Below are positions 50,504 to 64,000 of a DNA stretch of 64,000 nt, piece after piece. The stretch covers positions 2,728,001 to 2,792,000 of the forward strand of contig NZ_CAKLDM010000002.1 in NCBI RefSeq assembly GCF_921294215.1, in the 5' to 3' direction. The notes under the pieces were generated by a model, which did not search any database, was not told the origin of the DNA, and was given only the letters and a program-made list of their open reading frames with translations. This DNA comes from Vibrio marisflavi CECT 7928. GTDB taxonomy: Bacteria > Pseudomonadota > Gammaproteobacteria > Enterobacterales > Vibrionaceae. The translations under genes and the position numbers were made by a program. The stretch's first letter is position 1. The number at the start of each line of letters is the position of its first letter.

Positions 50504-52045
50504 ATGCAACTTAATTCCACCGAAATTAGCGATCTAATTAAACAGCGTATCGAAGCATTCGACGTTGTTAGTGAAGCTCGCAATGAAGGTACTATCGTTT
50601 CGGTAAGCGATGGTATTCTTAGTATTCATGGCCTTGCAGATGTAATGCAAGGTGAAATGATTGAATTACCGGGCAACCGTTACGCACTAGCACTTAACCT
50701 AAACAGAGATTCTGTAGGTGCTGTAGTAATGGGTCCTTATGCCGACCTTAAAGAAGGCATGAAAGTTACAGGTACAGGTCGCATCCTAGAAGTACCTGTA
50801 GGTCCTGAACTCCTAGGTCGTGTTGTTAACACACTAGGTGAGCCAATCGATGGTAAAGGGCCTATTGAAGCGAAAATGAGCTCTCCTGTTGAAGTTATTG
50901 CTCCAGGGGTAATCGATCGTAAATCCGTTGATCAGCCTGTTCAAACTGGCTACAAGTCAGTTGACTCTATGATCCCAATCGGCCGTGGCCAGCGTGAGCT
51001 TGTCATCGGTGACCGTCAAACGGGTAAAACAGCTCTAGCTATCGACGCTATCATTAACCAAAAAGATTCGAGCATCTACTCAATCTACGTTGCGATTGGC
51101 CAAAAGGCATCAACTATTGCAAACGTAGTGCGTAAGTTAGAAGAGCACGGCGCACTTGCAAACACTATCGTTGTTGTTGCATCGGCTTCTGAATCTGCAG
51201 CGCTACAATATCTTGCTCCTTACGCTGGTTGTGCAATGGGCGAGTACTTCCGCGATCGCGGTGAAGATGCGTTGATTGTTTATGATGACCTATCAAAGCA
51301 AGCTGTAGCTTATCGTCAAATCTCGTTGCTACTAAAACGTCCACCAGGCCGTGAAGCATTCCCGGGTGACGTATTCTACCTTCACTCACGTCTACTAGAG
51401 CGTGCAGCTCGAGTAAGCGAAGAGTATGTAGAAAAGTTCACTAATGGCGAAGTGAAAGGTAAGACAGGCTCTTTGACTGCACTACCTATCATCGAAACCC
51501 AAGCGGGTGACGTATCTGCATTCGTACCGACCAACGTAATTTCCATTACTGATGGTCAGATCTTCCTACAAACTGAACTGTTTAACTCTGGTATTCGTCC
51601 AGCGGTTGACCCAGGTATTTCGGTTTCTCGTGTAGGTGGTGCCGCGCAAACGAAAATCATCAAGAAACTGTCTGGTGGTATCCGTACTGCACTAGCTCAA
51701 TATCGTGAACTAGCAGCGTTTGCACAGTTCTCATCTGACCTAGATGATGCAACTAAGAAACAGCTAGATCATGGTCAGAAAGTGACTGAGCTAATGAAGC
51801 AGAAGCAGTACGCGCCAATGTCAGTATTTGACCAAGCGCTAGTGATCTTCGCAGCAGAGCGCGGCTATCTAGAAGATGTTGAGATAAACAAACTCCTAGA
51901 CTTTGAAGCAGCACTGTTGTCATACGCTCATGGCCAATATGCCGAATTAGTATCGGAAGTGAACAAGACGGGTGCTTACAACGATGATATCGAAGGCCAG
52001 TTGAAAAAACTGACTGACGACTTCAAAGCAACCCAAACTTGGTAA
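50504..52045 (+). CDS. atpA: ATP synthase F1 subunit alpha
   Basis: A 513-residue non-catalytic nucleotide-binding subunit, length equal to E. coli. P-loop GDRQTGKT (near 169), the signature [14 protein letters not shown] and the arginine finger region are intact. 13 bp after atpH. Confidence 0.98.
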   Translation: MQLNSTEISDLIKQRIEAFDVVSEARNEGTIVSVSDGILSIHGLADVMQGEMIELPGNRYALALNLNRDSVGAVVMGPYADLKEGMKVTGTGRILEVPVGPELLGRVVNTLGEPIDGKGPIEAKMSSPVEVIAPGVIDRKSVDQPVQTGYKSVDSMIPIGRGQRELVIGDRQTGKTALAIDAIINQKDSSIYSIYVAIGQKASTIANVVRKLEEHGALANTIVVVASASESAALQYLAPYAGCAMGEYFRDRGEDALIVYDDLSKQAVAYRQISLLLKRPPGREAFPGDVFYLHSRLLERAARVSEEYVEKFTNGEVKGKTGSLTALPIIETQAGDVSAFVPTNVISITDGQIFLQTELFNSGIRPAVDPGISVSRVGGAAQTKIIKKLSGGIRTALAQYRELAAFAQFSSDLDDATKKQLDHGQKVTELMKQKQYAPMSVFDQALVIFAAERGYLEDVEINKLLDFEAALLSYAHGQYAELVSEVNKTGAYNDDIEGQLKKLTDDFKATQTW

Positions 52046-52088
52046 AAGGTAGGTGGCACAAGTTGCCACCAACTAATGGAGATTAACG

Positions 52089-54385
<2,297 letters not shown>

Positions 54386-54403
54386 GGCTGACTAGGAGGT
54401 CAT

Positions 54404-54826
54404 ATGGCAGAGATTACCTTTCACCTTGATGTTGTAAGCGCGGAAAAGAAAATATTTTCTGGCCGTGTTGAGACTTTTCAGGTGACCGGTAGCGAAGGTG
54501 AATTGGGTATTTTTCATGGCCATACACCGCTGCTTACCGCTATAAAGCCTGGCATGGTTCGTATCGTAAAACAATTTGGACATGAAGAAATCATCTATGT
54601 GTCTGGAGGTATTGTTGAAGTTCAACCAGGAACGGCAACTGTACTGGCTGATACGGCTATCCGTGGTGAAGAACTAGATGCTGCTAAAGCTGAAGAAGCG
54701 AAAAGAAAAGCTGAAGAACATATTAAGAACCAACATGGTGATATGGACTTTGCTCAAGCAGCAAGTGATTTGGCGAAGGCGATTGCCCAGCTTCGAGTTA
54801 TCGAGTTGACCAAACGTCGACGCTAA
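54404..54826 (+). CDS. atpC: ATP synthase F1 subunit epsilon
   Basis: A 140-residue rotor protein that also inhibits ATP hydrolysis. N-terminal beta barrel (1-85: [34 protein letters not shown]) and a C-terminal helical hairpin (90-140). The start has AGGAGG 5 bases before the ATG. Last gene of the operon, followed by a terminator. Confidence 0.97.
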   Translation: MAEITFHLDVVSAEKKIFSGRVETFQVTGSEGELGIFHGHTPLLTAIKPGMVRIVKQFGHEEIIYVSGGIVEVQPGTATVLADTAIRGEELDAAKAEEAKRKAEEHIKNQHGDMDFAQAASDLAKAIAQLRVIELTKRRR

Positions 54827-54844
54827 TCATTAGTTAGCTACTTT

Positions 54845-54866
54845 AAGGCGGCCTCTTGGCCGCCTT
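54845..54866 (+). terminator. Terminator of the atp operon
   Basis: AAGGCGGCC and GGCCGCCTT pair over 9 bp around TCTT, followed by ATTTGT. Confidence 0.88.
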
Positions 54867-54968
54867 ATTTGTATAATTTTTACCTCAACCCAGTTCCAAC
54901 CTTTCCTTCAAATACCTTTCGCCGTTACAATAGCTGTCATTAAACTTGTCTCCATAAGGTAATGATTG

Positions 54969-56330
54969 ATGAATTTTAGCGCCGTTATCCTCGCCGCGGG
55001 AAAGGGAACCCGAATGTACTCCAATTTACCTAAGGTGCTACATACCTTAGCTGGTAAACCAATGGTCAAGCATGTTATCGATACTTGCAAAGGAATGGAT
55101 GCGCAGAGTATTCATCTTGTTTATGGCCATGGCGGACAGCTGATGCAAGATTCTTTATCCAGCGAAAACGTAAACTGGGTATTGCAAGCTGAGCAACTAG
55201 GTACTGGTCATGCGGTTGATCAAGCTTCTTCTCAGTTTGCTGATGATGAGCAGGTTTTGGTTCTGTACGGAGATGTACCGCTAATAAGTGAGCAAACACT
55301 TACTTCTTTATTACATGCTCAGCCAAAAGGCGGAATTGGTTTACTGACGGTTGTTCTTGATGATCCGACTGGTTATGGTCGCATCGTTCGTCAAAATGAT
55401 CAGGTGGTAGCTATTGTTGAGCAAAAAGATGCTTCCGATGTGCAAAAACAAATTCAAGAAATAAATACCGGCGTCATGGTTGCTACAGGTAAAGATCTAA
55501 AGCGATGGTTATCTGGTCTAAGTAACGATAACGCACAAGGTGAATATTACTTAACTGATGTCATAGCTGCAGCTCATAAAGAAGGGCGTCAAATTGAAGC
55601 TGTTCACCCAGAGAGTCCAATTGAGGTGGAAGGGGTAAATGATCGTCTTCAGTTATCTCGACTAGAGAGAGCTTACCAAACGATGCAAGCTGAGAGCTTG
55701 CTTAAGCAAGGCGTCATGTTAAGAGATCCGGCACGTTTTGATTTACGTGGTGAGTTGCAAGCAGGCAAAGACTGTGAAATTGACATTAACGTCATCATCG
55801 AAGGCAAAGTGTCGTTGGGTGACAATGTTAAGATTGGCGCAGGAAGTGTTTTGATCGATTGCGAAATAGACGACAACACTATAGTGCGTCCGTACTCCGT
55901 TATTGAAGATGCCTGTGTTGGCGAAGAATGTACAGTTGGACCATTTAGCCGCTTACGCCCTGGAGCTCAGCTTTCTGATGACGCGCACGTAGGTAATTTC
56001 GTAGAAATCAAAAAAGCAACGTTAGGCAAAGGCTCTAAAGCAAACCATCTAGCTTATATTGGCGATGCCGAAATTGGTCAGCGCGTGAATATTGGAGCTG
56101 GTGCGATCACCTGTAATTATGATGGTGCAAACAAGCATAAGACCATCATTGGTGACGATGTTTTTGTTGGATCAGATAGCCAGCTTGTTGCGCCTGTTGA
56201 AATTGGTAATGGTGCGACAATTGGTGCCGGAACCACATTAACAAGAAATGTATCAGAAAATGAGCTCGTTATTACACGTGCGAAAGAGCGTAAAGTGCCA
56301 AGCTGGCAGCGACCAGTTAAGAATAAATAG
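54969..56330 (+). CDS. glmU: Bifunctional GlmU (GlcNAc-1-P uridyltransferase / GlcN-1-P acetyltransferase)
   Basis: A 453-residue cytoplasmic enzyme that makes UDP-N-acetylglucosamine for peptidoglycan and LPS. N-terminal nucleotidyltransferase with LAAGKGTRM (8-16); C-terminal left-handed beta helix (about 250-453) with acetyltransferase residues around [12 protein letters not shown] and [15 protein letters not shown]. The ATG at 54969 has AAGG upstream; the TTG just before it in frame is less likely. Follows the atp operon as in E. coli. Confidence 0.97.
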   Translation: MNFSAVILAAGKGTRMYSNLPKVLHTLAGKPMVKHVIDTCKGMDAQSIHLVYGHGGQLMQDSLSSENVNWVLQAEQLGTGHAVDQASSQFADDEQVLVLYGDVPLISEQTLTSLLHAQPKGGIGLLTVVLDDPTGYGRIVRQNDQVVAIVEQKDASDVQKQIQEINTGVMVATGKDLKRWLSGLSNDNAQGEYYLTDVIAAAHKEGRQIEAVHPESPIEVEGVNDRLQLSRLERAYQTMQAESLLKQGVMLRDPARFDLRGELQAGKDCEIDINVIIEGKVSLGDNVKIGAGSVLIDCEIDDNTIVRPYSVIEDACVGEECTVGPFSRLRPGAQLSDDAHVGNFVEIKKATLGKGSKANHLAYIGDAEIGQRVNIGAGAITCNYDGANKHKTIIGDDVFVGSDSQLVAPVEIGNGATIGAGTTLTRNVSENELVITRAKERKVPSWQRPVKNK

Positions 56331-56351
56331 ACAGTAAAATATTCTCTGATG

Positions 56352-56384
56352 AAAAATAAGGGTCCTTAAAGGACCCTTATTTTT
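56352..56384. terminator. Bidirectional terminator between glmU and punC
   Basis: A nearly closed perfect inverted repeat: AATAAGGGTCCTT and AAGGACCCTTATT around a single A, flanked by A and T runs that extend the pairing to 16 bp. Serves the convergent glmU and punC. Confidence 0.93.
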
Positions 56385-56402
56385 ATTAGATTCTTGTAAA
56401 AA

Positions 56403-57608
56403 TCATTCTTCATTCGTGAGAGGTCTACTCTCTCCTTCAACGTTATGAGAACGAGCTTTCCACGTTGCTATAAAGTAACTGCATAGCAGAGCTACCATAC
56501 AAACAAAAATAGCACTGCCTGTCGCTGATTGAGCATGCAAAGCAAACGTTGCCACAATCGCACTGGCAATACTACTTACGGTGATCTGGATACTGTTTTG
56601 TAAACCAGCAGCTGTTGCAGCGCAATGCTTAGCGCTAGAAAGGGCTTGGTTGACGATAATTGGGTACATAGCGCCATTAGCAAGAGCAAGCAAGCAAAAT
56701 GGCGCTAGTATTGGCCATATTGAAGTAAGCTGCCATTGTGAAGCGACAAGTATCATTACTGATGAGATGACGAACATTGCTAATAAGTTTTTCAAAGTAC
56801 AGCTGGCACCGTATTTTCTTACTGCAATCTTCCCTAAATATCCACCGACTATGAAAGCGATAGTTTGTGGGATAAAGCTGAAGCCAATGTCTTTAGCAGA
56901 ATAGCCCAGACGGGTCATTATTTCTGGCATACCAGTTAAGTATGCAAAAAAAGCAGCTGAGGCAAAGGCGAACATCAATATGTTACCTACATAGACTCGA
57001 TTTTTGATTAGAAACGCGACATCTTGTTTCACTGAGCTTGATTTAGTGGCCGTGTTGCTTTCTCCTGGCTGGAAACATGTAGCGATAACCAAAGCGATAC
57101 CAATCAGAGTCAATGCCAAGAAGATACTACGCCAACCAAGGCTATGAGATAGAAGCACACCTAATTGTGGCGCCAACGCTGGAGATAGAGCAACCAAAGG
57201 CATAATGGTAGAAAAGAGCTGTTGGCTTGTGGAGCTTGAGTAGCGTTTTATGATCATAGCTTGCCAAATAACCGCTGGTGCGCACACCCCGATGGCTTGC
57301 AAAAAGCGTAGTGACAATAGCTGCCAAATAGATTCGCTGAAAGCGATACCTACCGATGCAATTGAAAAAATAGCTAATCCAGCAATCAGAGTTTTCTTAC
57401 TTCCATATCTATCACTTGCTAGACCCCATAAAAATTGTCCGATAGCCATTCCGACCAAGAAAACACTTAAGGATAATGCAATCTGTTGTGGTCCTGTTGA
57501 GAATGCTACTTCTAGATCTTTAAAGGCAGGTAAGTACATATCTGTAGCCACAAAACCCAACATGGATAAGCAGATTAGATAGAGTAACTGCAATTTTGAT
57601 GGTCTCAT
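56403..57608 (-). CDS. punC: MFS transporter PunC (YdhC-like), purine nucleoside/adenosine transporter
   Basis: A 401-residue protein of 12 helices in the Bcr/CflA branch of the major facilitator family. It matches E. coli YdhC in MLGFVATDMYLPAF, motif A (GLASDRYGSKKTL), RFLQAIGVCAPAVIWQA and MPLVALSPALAPQLGV. E. coli PunC was linked to purine nucleoside uptake and is activated by PunR. The divergent neighbour here is the PunR homologue, supporting the pair. An in-frame TTG at 57620 precedes the ATG at 57608, which has a GGAAAGA site. Confidence 0.88.
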   Translation of the reverse strand: MRPSKLQLLYLICLSMLGFVATDMYLPAFKDLEVAFSTGPQQIALSLSVFLVGMAIGQFLWGLASDRYGSKKTLIAGLAIFSIASVGIAFSESIWQLLSLRFLQAIGVCAPAVIWQAMIIKRYSSSTSQQLFSTIMPLVALSPALAPQLGVLLSHSLGWRSIFLALTLIGIALVIATCFQPGESNTATKSSSVKQDVAFLIKNRVYVGNILMFAFASAAFFAYLTGMPEIMTRLGYSAKDIGFSFIPQTIAFIVGGYLGKIAVRKYGASCTLKNLLAMFVISSVMILVASQWQLTSIWPILAPFCLLALANGAMYPIIVNQALSSAKHCAATAAGLQNSIQITVSSIASAIVATFALHAQSATGSAIFVCMVALLCSYFIATWKARSHNVEGESRPLTNEE

Positions 57609-57698
57609 TTTTCTTTCCAATCAAAAAATTTAATGGTTAGTTTTAACTAAGGATTAAGGCAACCCCTGTTATTTAGATAATGAAATTTTATTTTTTGA

Positions 57699-57712
57699 TT
57701 ATTTATAAATAA
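57699..57712. promoter_or_regulatory. 14-bp palindrome between punC and punR
   Basis: TTATTTATAAATAA is a perfect palindrome, 46 bp before punR and 91 bp before punC. Candidate site for the LysR-type PunR; the surrounding DNA is very AT-rich, so chance is possible. Confidence 0.4.
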
Positions 57713-57758
57713 AACGTTAAATTTTGTAGTTATGGTTCAAATTTTTTGATGTCAAGTT

Positions 57759-58661
57759 ATGTACTCCAAATCATCCCTCGAATTAATAGATACCATTGCT
57801 CGTCTAGAGAGTTTTGCCGCAGCAGCGGAAGTACTGCATCGCGTTCCATCAGCAATCAGTTATTCTGTTCGTCAGCTTGAGAGAGACTTGGGTGTCGTGC
57901 TATTTAAAAGACTTCCAAGGAAAGTTGAACTCACTGAAGCTGGAATAATATTTGTTTCGCACGCTAGAGACATGTTGCGACAAATGGATGAGGTCACCAT
58001 TCAAACGCAGCGAGCAGCAAGTGGTTGGAAGCAAACGTTAAAAATTACACTGGATAATATTGTGCGTTTGGAAAAAATGGAACGATTAGTCAGTGACTTC
58101 TACGCAACTTTTGATTTTGCAGAGCTGCAAATCAATATGGAGGTGTTTAATGGCTCTTGGGAAGCGATATCTCAAGGTCGAGCGGATATTGCTATTGGAG
58201 CTACTTCCGCAATTCCAGTTGGTGGAGAGTACAATACAAAAAATATGGGCAGTATGGAGTGGGTTTTTGTTATGTCACCTAGCCACCCTTGTGCAAAAGC
58301 AGCGCAGTTAACAGAGGAATTGGTAAGCAAGTATTCAGCAATTTGTTTAGATGATACCTCAAGAGAACTCCCAAAAAGGCACAATAGCTACTTCCCAAAC
58401 CAACGCCGCCTGTTATTACCGAACTGGCATACCGCAATAGATTGTTTAAAGAAGGGGCTTGGAGTTGGTTATATGCCGCGTCATATGGCTAGTAAGCACT
58501 TACAAGCTGGTACATTGATCGAGAGATCTAATCCTTTGGAAACACCCAATAGTGAATGTTGTCTAGTATGGAGAAGAGATCCAACAAACAAGCTTATACA
58601 ATGGATGGTAGATTATTTAGGTTCATCAGAGCAGCTGTATCAAGACTGGTTAAAAGCATAA
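57759..58661 (+). CDS. punR: LysR-family regulator PunR (YdhB-like)
   Basis: A 300-residue LysR activator. The winged helix is in SFAAAAEVLHRVPSAISYSVRQLERDLG, nearly the same as E. coli PunR. EVFNGSWEAISQGRADIAIGATSAIPVGG matches the corresponding E. coli ligand-domain segment. Divergent from punC by 150 bp, the usual arrangement for a LysR gene and its target. In E. coli PunR activates punC in response to adenosine; here this is inferred. Confidence 0.9.
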   Translation: MYSKSSLELIDTIARLESFAAAAEVLHRVPSAISYSVRQLERDLGVVLFKRLPRKVELTEAGIIFVSHARDMLRQMDEVTIQTQRAASGWKQTLKITLDNIVRLEKMERLVSDFYATFDFAELQINMEVFNGSWEAISQGRADIAIGATSAIPVGGEYNTKNMGSMEWVFVMSPSHPCAKAAQLTEELVSKYSAICLDDTSRELPKRHNSYFPNQRRLLLPNWHTAIDCLKKGLGVGYMPRHMASKHLQAGTLIERSNPLETPNSECCLVWRRDPTNKLIQWMVDYLGSSEQLYQDWLKA

Positions 58662-58686
58662 GGGCCAGCATTACACTGGCCCTTAT
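58658..58686. terminator. Bidirectional terminator between punR and fadA
   Basis: ATAAGGGCCAG and CTGGCCCTTAT pair over 11 bp around CATTACA. The punR stop codon lies in the left arm. Confidence 0.88.
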
Positions 58687-58704
58687 TGGGGTTAAATTAT
58701 GTGG

Positions 58705-62066
<3,362 letters not shown>

Positions 62067-62154
62067 TATTTATCTCCGTCACATATACCTAAGCATCTTC
62101 AGTTTGTTGGGTCATGCAATCTTCAATAGAGAGAAAAGTGCATGTTTTAATCTT

Positions 62155-62171
62155 GTCTGGTTAGACCAGTT
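62155..62171 (-). promoter_or_regulatory. FadR operator of fadBA
   Basis: Read on the minus strand, AACTGGTCTAACCAGAC. It follows the E. coli fadB operator ATCTGGTACGACCAGAT in 12 of 17 positions, including both CTGGT and ACCAGA half-sites. FadR would repress fadBA until long-chain acyl-CoA releases it. Confidence 0.85.
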
Positions 62172-62311
62172 GCATTAGTGTGCACAGATCGAAGATACTA
62201 TTCAATACATTTTTTCAACAAATATTTAACAATGAGAAATGCCTATCTAGTTAAAATCAACAGAGCAATACGTGATAGAATTTTCTTTTATTACCTAATT
62301 ACTGAAGCCCT

Positions 62312-62929
62312 ATGAACGATAGCCCTTATTTAATTCCCTCTGAACCAACACTATTTGAAGAGGAAATTAAAAAAAGTGTCTTCATTACTCACTTGATCCA
62401 TACACCAAGTGTAGACGCCGCCAAGACTGCTATTGAACAGATAAAACAAGAACACAAGTCAGCAAGGCATAATTGCTGGGGATTTGTAGCGGGAAGGCCA
62501 GAAGATTCAATGAAGTGGGGATTTAGCGATGATGGTGAGCCCTCAGGGACTGCTGGAAAGCCAATACTTGCCCAGCTGTCTGGTTCAGGCGTAGGAGAGT
62601 TAACTGCCGTGGTGACTCGTTATTCGGGGGGGATTAAGTTAGGTACTGGTGGACTCGTTAAAGCATATGGTGGCGTTGTCCAGCAAGCGCTTAAGCAGCT
62701 TCAAACAATTGAGAAAAAAATAACGACAAAGCTACGGCTAGAGTTAGACTATGGTTTGATGCCTGTTATCCAATCCGTAATGGACTTTTATCAAGCGCTA
62801 ACCGTTGATTCAGACTATTCAGACTCAGTAGTGTTAGTGGTAGAAATAGAAAAAAATCAAGTCGATGCTTTTACCCAAGCAACGATCAATAAAAGTGGTG
62901 CAAAGGTAGTTGTAACCACTATAAATTAA
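62312..62929 (+). CDS. yigZ: YigZ/IMPACT family protein
   Basis: A 205-residue protein of the UPF0029/IMPACT family. The signature is RHNCWGFVAGRPEDSMKWGFSDDGEPSGTAGKPIL, spanning about residues 53-88, followed by VVTRYSGGIKLGTGGLVKAYG. The family has an N-terminal ribosomal-S5-like fold and a C-terminal ferredoxin-like domain; the role in bacteria is not settled. 39 bp before trkH, as in E. coli, and likely cotranscribed. Confidence 0.93.
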   Translation: MNDSPYLIPSEPTLFEEEIKKSVFITHLIHTPSVDAAKTAIEQIKQEHKSARHNCWGFVAGRPEDSMKWGFSDDGEPSGTAGKPILAQLSGSGVGELTAVVTRYSGGIKLGTGGLVKAYGGVVQQALKQLQTIEKKITTKLRLELDYGLMPVIQSVMDFYQALTVDSDYSDSVVLVVEIEKNQVDAFTQATINKSGAKVVVTTIN

Positions 62930-62967
62930 CATTGGGAAGTTAGAAGCTAGCCTTCACTTTAGATGCC

Positions 62968-64000
62968 ATGCAATTTCGATCTATTATTCGCATAGTTGGC
63001 CTTTTGTTGGCTCTTTTCAGTATTACTATGCTTGCTCCAGCGTTAGTCGCATTGATTTACCGAGACGGAGCTGGGGTTTCTTTCGTTACTACATTTTTTG
63101 TACTACTGGCTTGTGGGGCGTTTTGTTGGTTTCCAAACCGGAGATATAAGCAGGAGCTTCAATCTAGAGACGGTTTCCTCATCGTTGTCCTGTTTTGGAC
63201 GGTACTCGGAAGCGCTGGTGCCTTGCCTTTCCTTATTTCGGATAATCCTAGCGTTTCGGTAACAGATGCGTTCTTTGAATCCTTCTCTGCATTGACCACA
63301 ACCGGTGCCACGGTATTGACCGGTCTTGATTACTTACCCAAAGCCATACTTTTTTATCGACAAATATTGCAGTGGTTTGGCGGGATGGGGATCATCGTGT
63401 TAGCAGTAGCGATTTTACCTGTGCTTGGTATCGGTGGTATGCAGTTATACAGAGCAGAAATTCCCGGCCCAGTGAAAGATCGTAAGATGACTCCTCGAAT
63501 TGCCGAAACAGCAAAAGCGCTTTGGTACATCTATTTGAGTCTTACGATTGCATGTGCGTTGGCATACTGGCTTGCTGGAATGACACCGTTTGATGCTATC
63601 TGTCATAGTTTCTCTACTATAGCGATCGGGGGTTTTTCTACCCATGATGCGAGTATGGGCTATTTCAATAGTGAAGCCATTAACTTAATTGCAGTCGTGT
63701 TTTTGCTTATTTCAGCCTGTAACTACTCACTTCATTTCGCAGCTGTGGCCTCCGGTGGGGTTCATCCTCGGTATTACTTACGTGATCCTGAGTTTCGTGC
63801 ATTTTTTGTGGTGCAGGGCATACTGTTTTTGATTTGCTTTGGTGTTCTACTACTGAATCAAACTTACGGCTCGACGTTTGAAACTTTCGATATGGCTTTA
63901 TTCCAAACCGTGTCCATTTCCACAACAGCAGGTTTTACGACATCGAGTTTCTCTGAGTGGCCTTTGTTCTTGCCAGTACTATTGCTTTTCTCTTCATTTA
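62968..64000 (+). CDS. trkH: Trk potassium uptake protein TrkH (partial, cut by window end)
   Basis: The first 344 residues of the K+-translocating subunit; E. coli TrkH has 483, so about 140 are missing to the right. It begins MQFRSIIRIVGLLLALFSIT. Selectivity-filter loops are visible as SALTTTGATVLTG, STIAIGGFSTHD and SISTTAGFTTSSF, three of the four repeats. It works with TrkA, not in this window. The ATG at 62968 is preferred over a nearby out-of-frame ATG at 62963. Confidence 0.95.
   Translation, partial: MQFRSIIRIVGLLLALFSITMLAPALVALIYRDGAGVSFVTTFFVLLACGAFCWFPNRRYKQELQSRDGFLIVVLFWTVLGSAGALPFLISDNPSVSVTDAFFESFSALTTTGATVLTGLDYLPKAILFYRQILQWFGGMGIIVLAVAILPVLGIGGMQLYRAEIPGPVKDRKMTPRIAETAKALWYIYLSLTIACALAYWLAGMTPFDAICHSFSTIAIGGFSTHDASMGYFNSEAINLIAVVFLLISACNYSLHFAAVASGGVHPRYYLRDPEFRAFFVVQGILFLICFGVLLLNQTYGSTFETFDMALFQTVSISTTAGFTTSSFSEWPLFLPVLLLFSSF

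Overview
The window is about 64 kb of chromosomal DNA from a gammaproteobacterium, almost certainly a Vibrio or a close relative. It carries the replication-origin region of the main chromosome. The evidence is the gene order: gyrB-recF-dnaN-dnaA on the minus strand, rpmH-rnpA-yidD-yidC-mnmE-mioC on the plus strand, then an oriC, then mnmG-rsmG-parA-parB-atpIBEFHAGDC-glmU. The proteins also match Vibrio and enterobacterial families closely, including an intact ilvGMEDA operon, MneA and fadBA next to yigZ-trkH. The species cannot be named from the sequence alone.

Layout: 1-484 is gene-free and ends in a strong terminator. 485-4043 holds yihD, ccoG, srkA and dsbA. yihG and comM (4114-6715) run leftward. 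ilvL with its attenuator and ilvGMEDA fill 6923-13495. acuI and a LysR regulator follow, then a cluster of small conserved proteins and tusA. A 1.05-kb IS903-like element (17234-18287) carries a transposase frame broken by one amber codon. After it come mneA behind a Mn2+ riboswitch, glyQS, avtA, a cupin, ibpA behind a heat-shock promoter and ROSE-type leader, and a metal/siderophore-type ABC importer of unknown substrate. The replication block is 28565-34646. An amino-acid ABC transporter and the rpmH-yidC block precede mnmE and mioC. oriC lies at about 43020-43400, followed by mnmG, rsmG, parAB, the ATP synthase operon and glmU. The end of the window holds punC/punR, fadBA with a FadR operator, yigZ and the first part of trkH, cut by the window edge.

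How the genes work together: DnaA, DnaN, RecF and GyrB plus oriC start and support replication, and ParA/ParB segregate the origin. A near-consensus parS-like site lies inside the end of recF. The ilv genes make branched-chain amino acids under attenuation control; avtA is an additional alanine/valine aminotransferase. Several genes have RNA-level control that can be read directly: a leader-peptide attenuator, a riboswitch and a thermosensor-like leader.

I found no defence system, CRISPR array, prophage, integron or unrecognised multi-gene operon. The window is mainly conserved core genome. The less ordinary points are the regulatory RNA structures, the broken IS, the parS-like site in recF, the extra lipoprotein gene and AT-rich stretch between mioC and oriC, a likely non-AUG start in a small membrane protein, and the substrate-unknown ABC importer.
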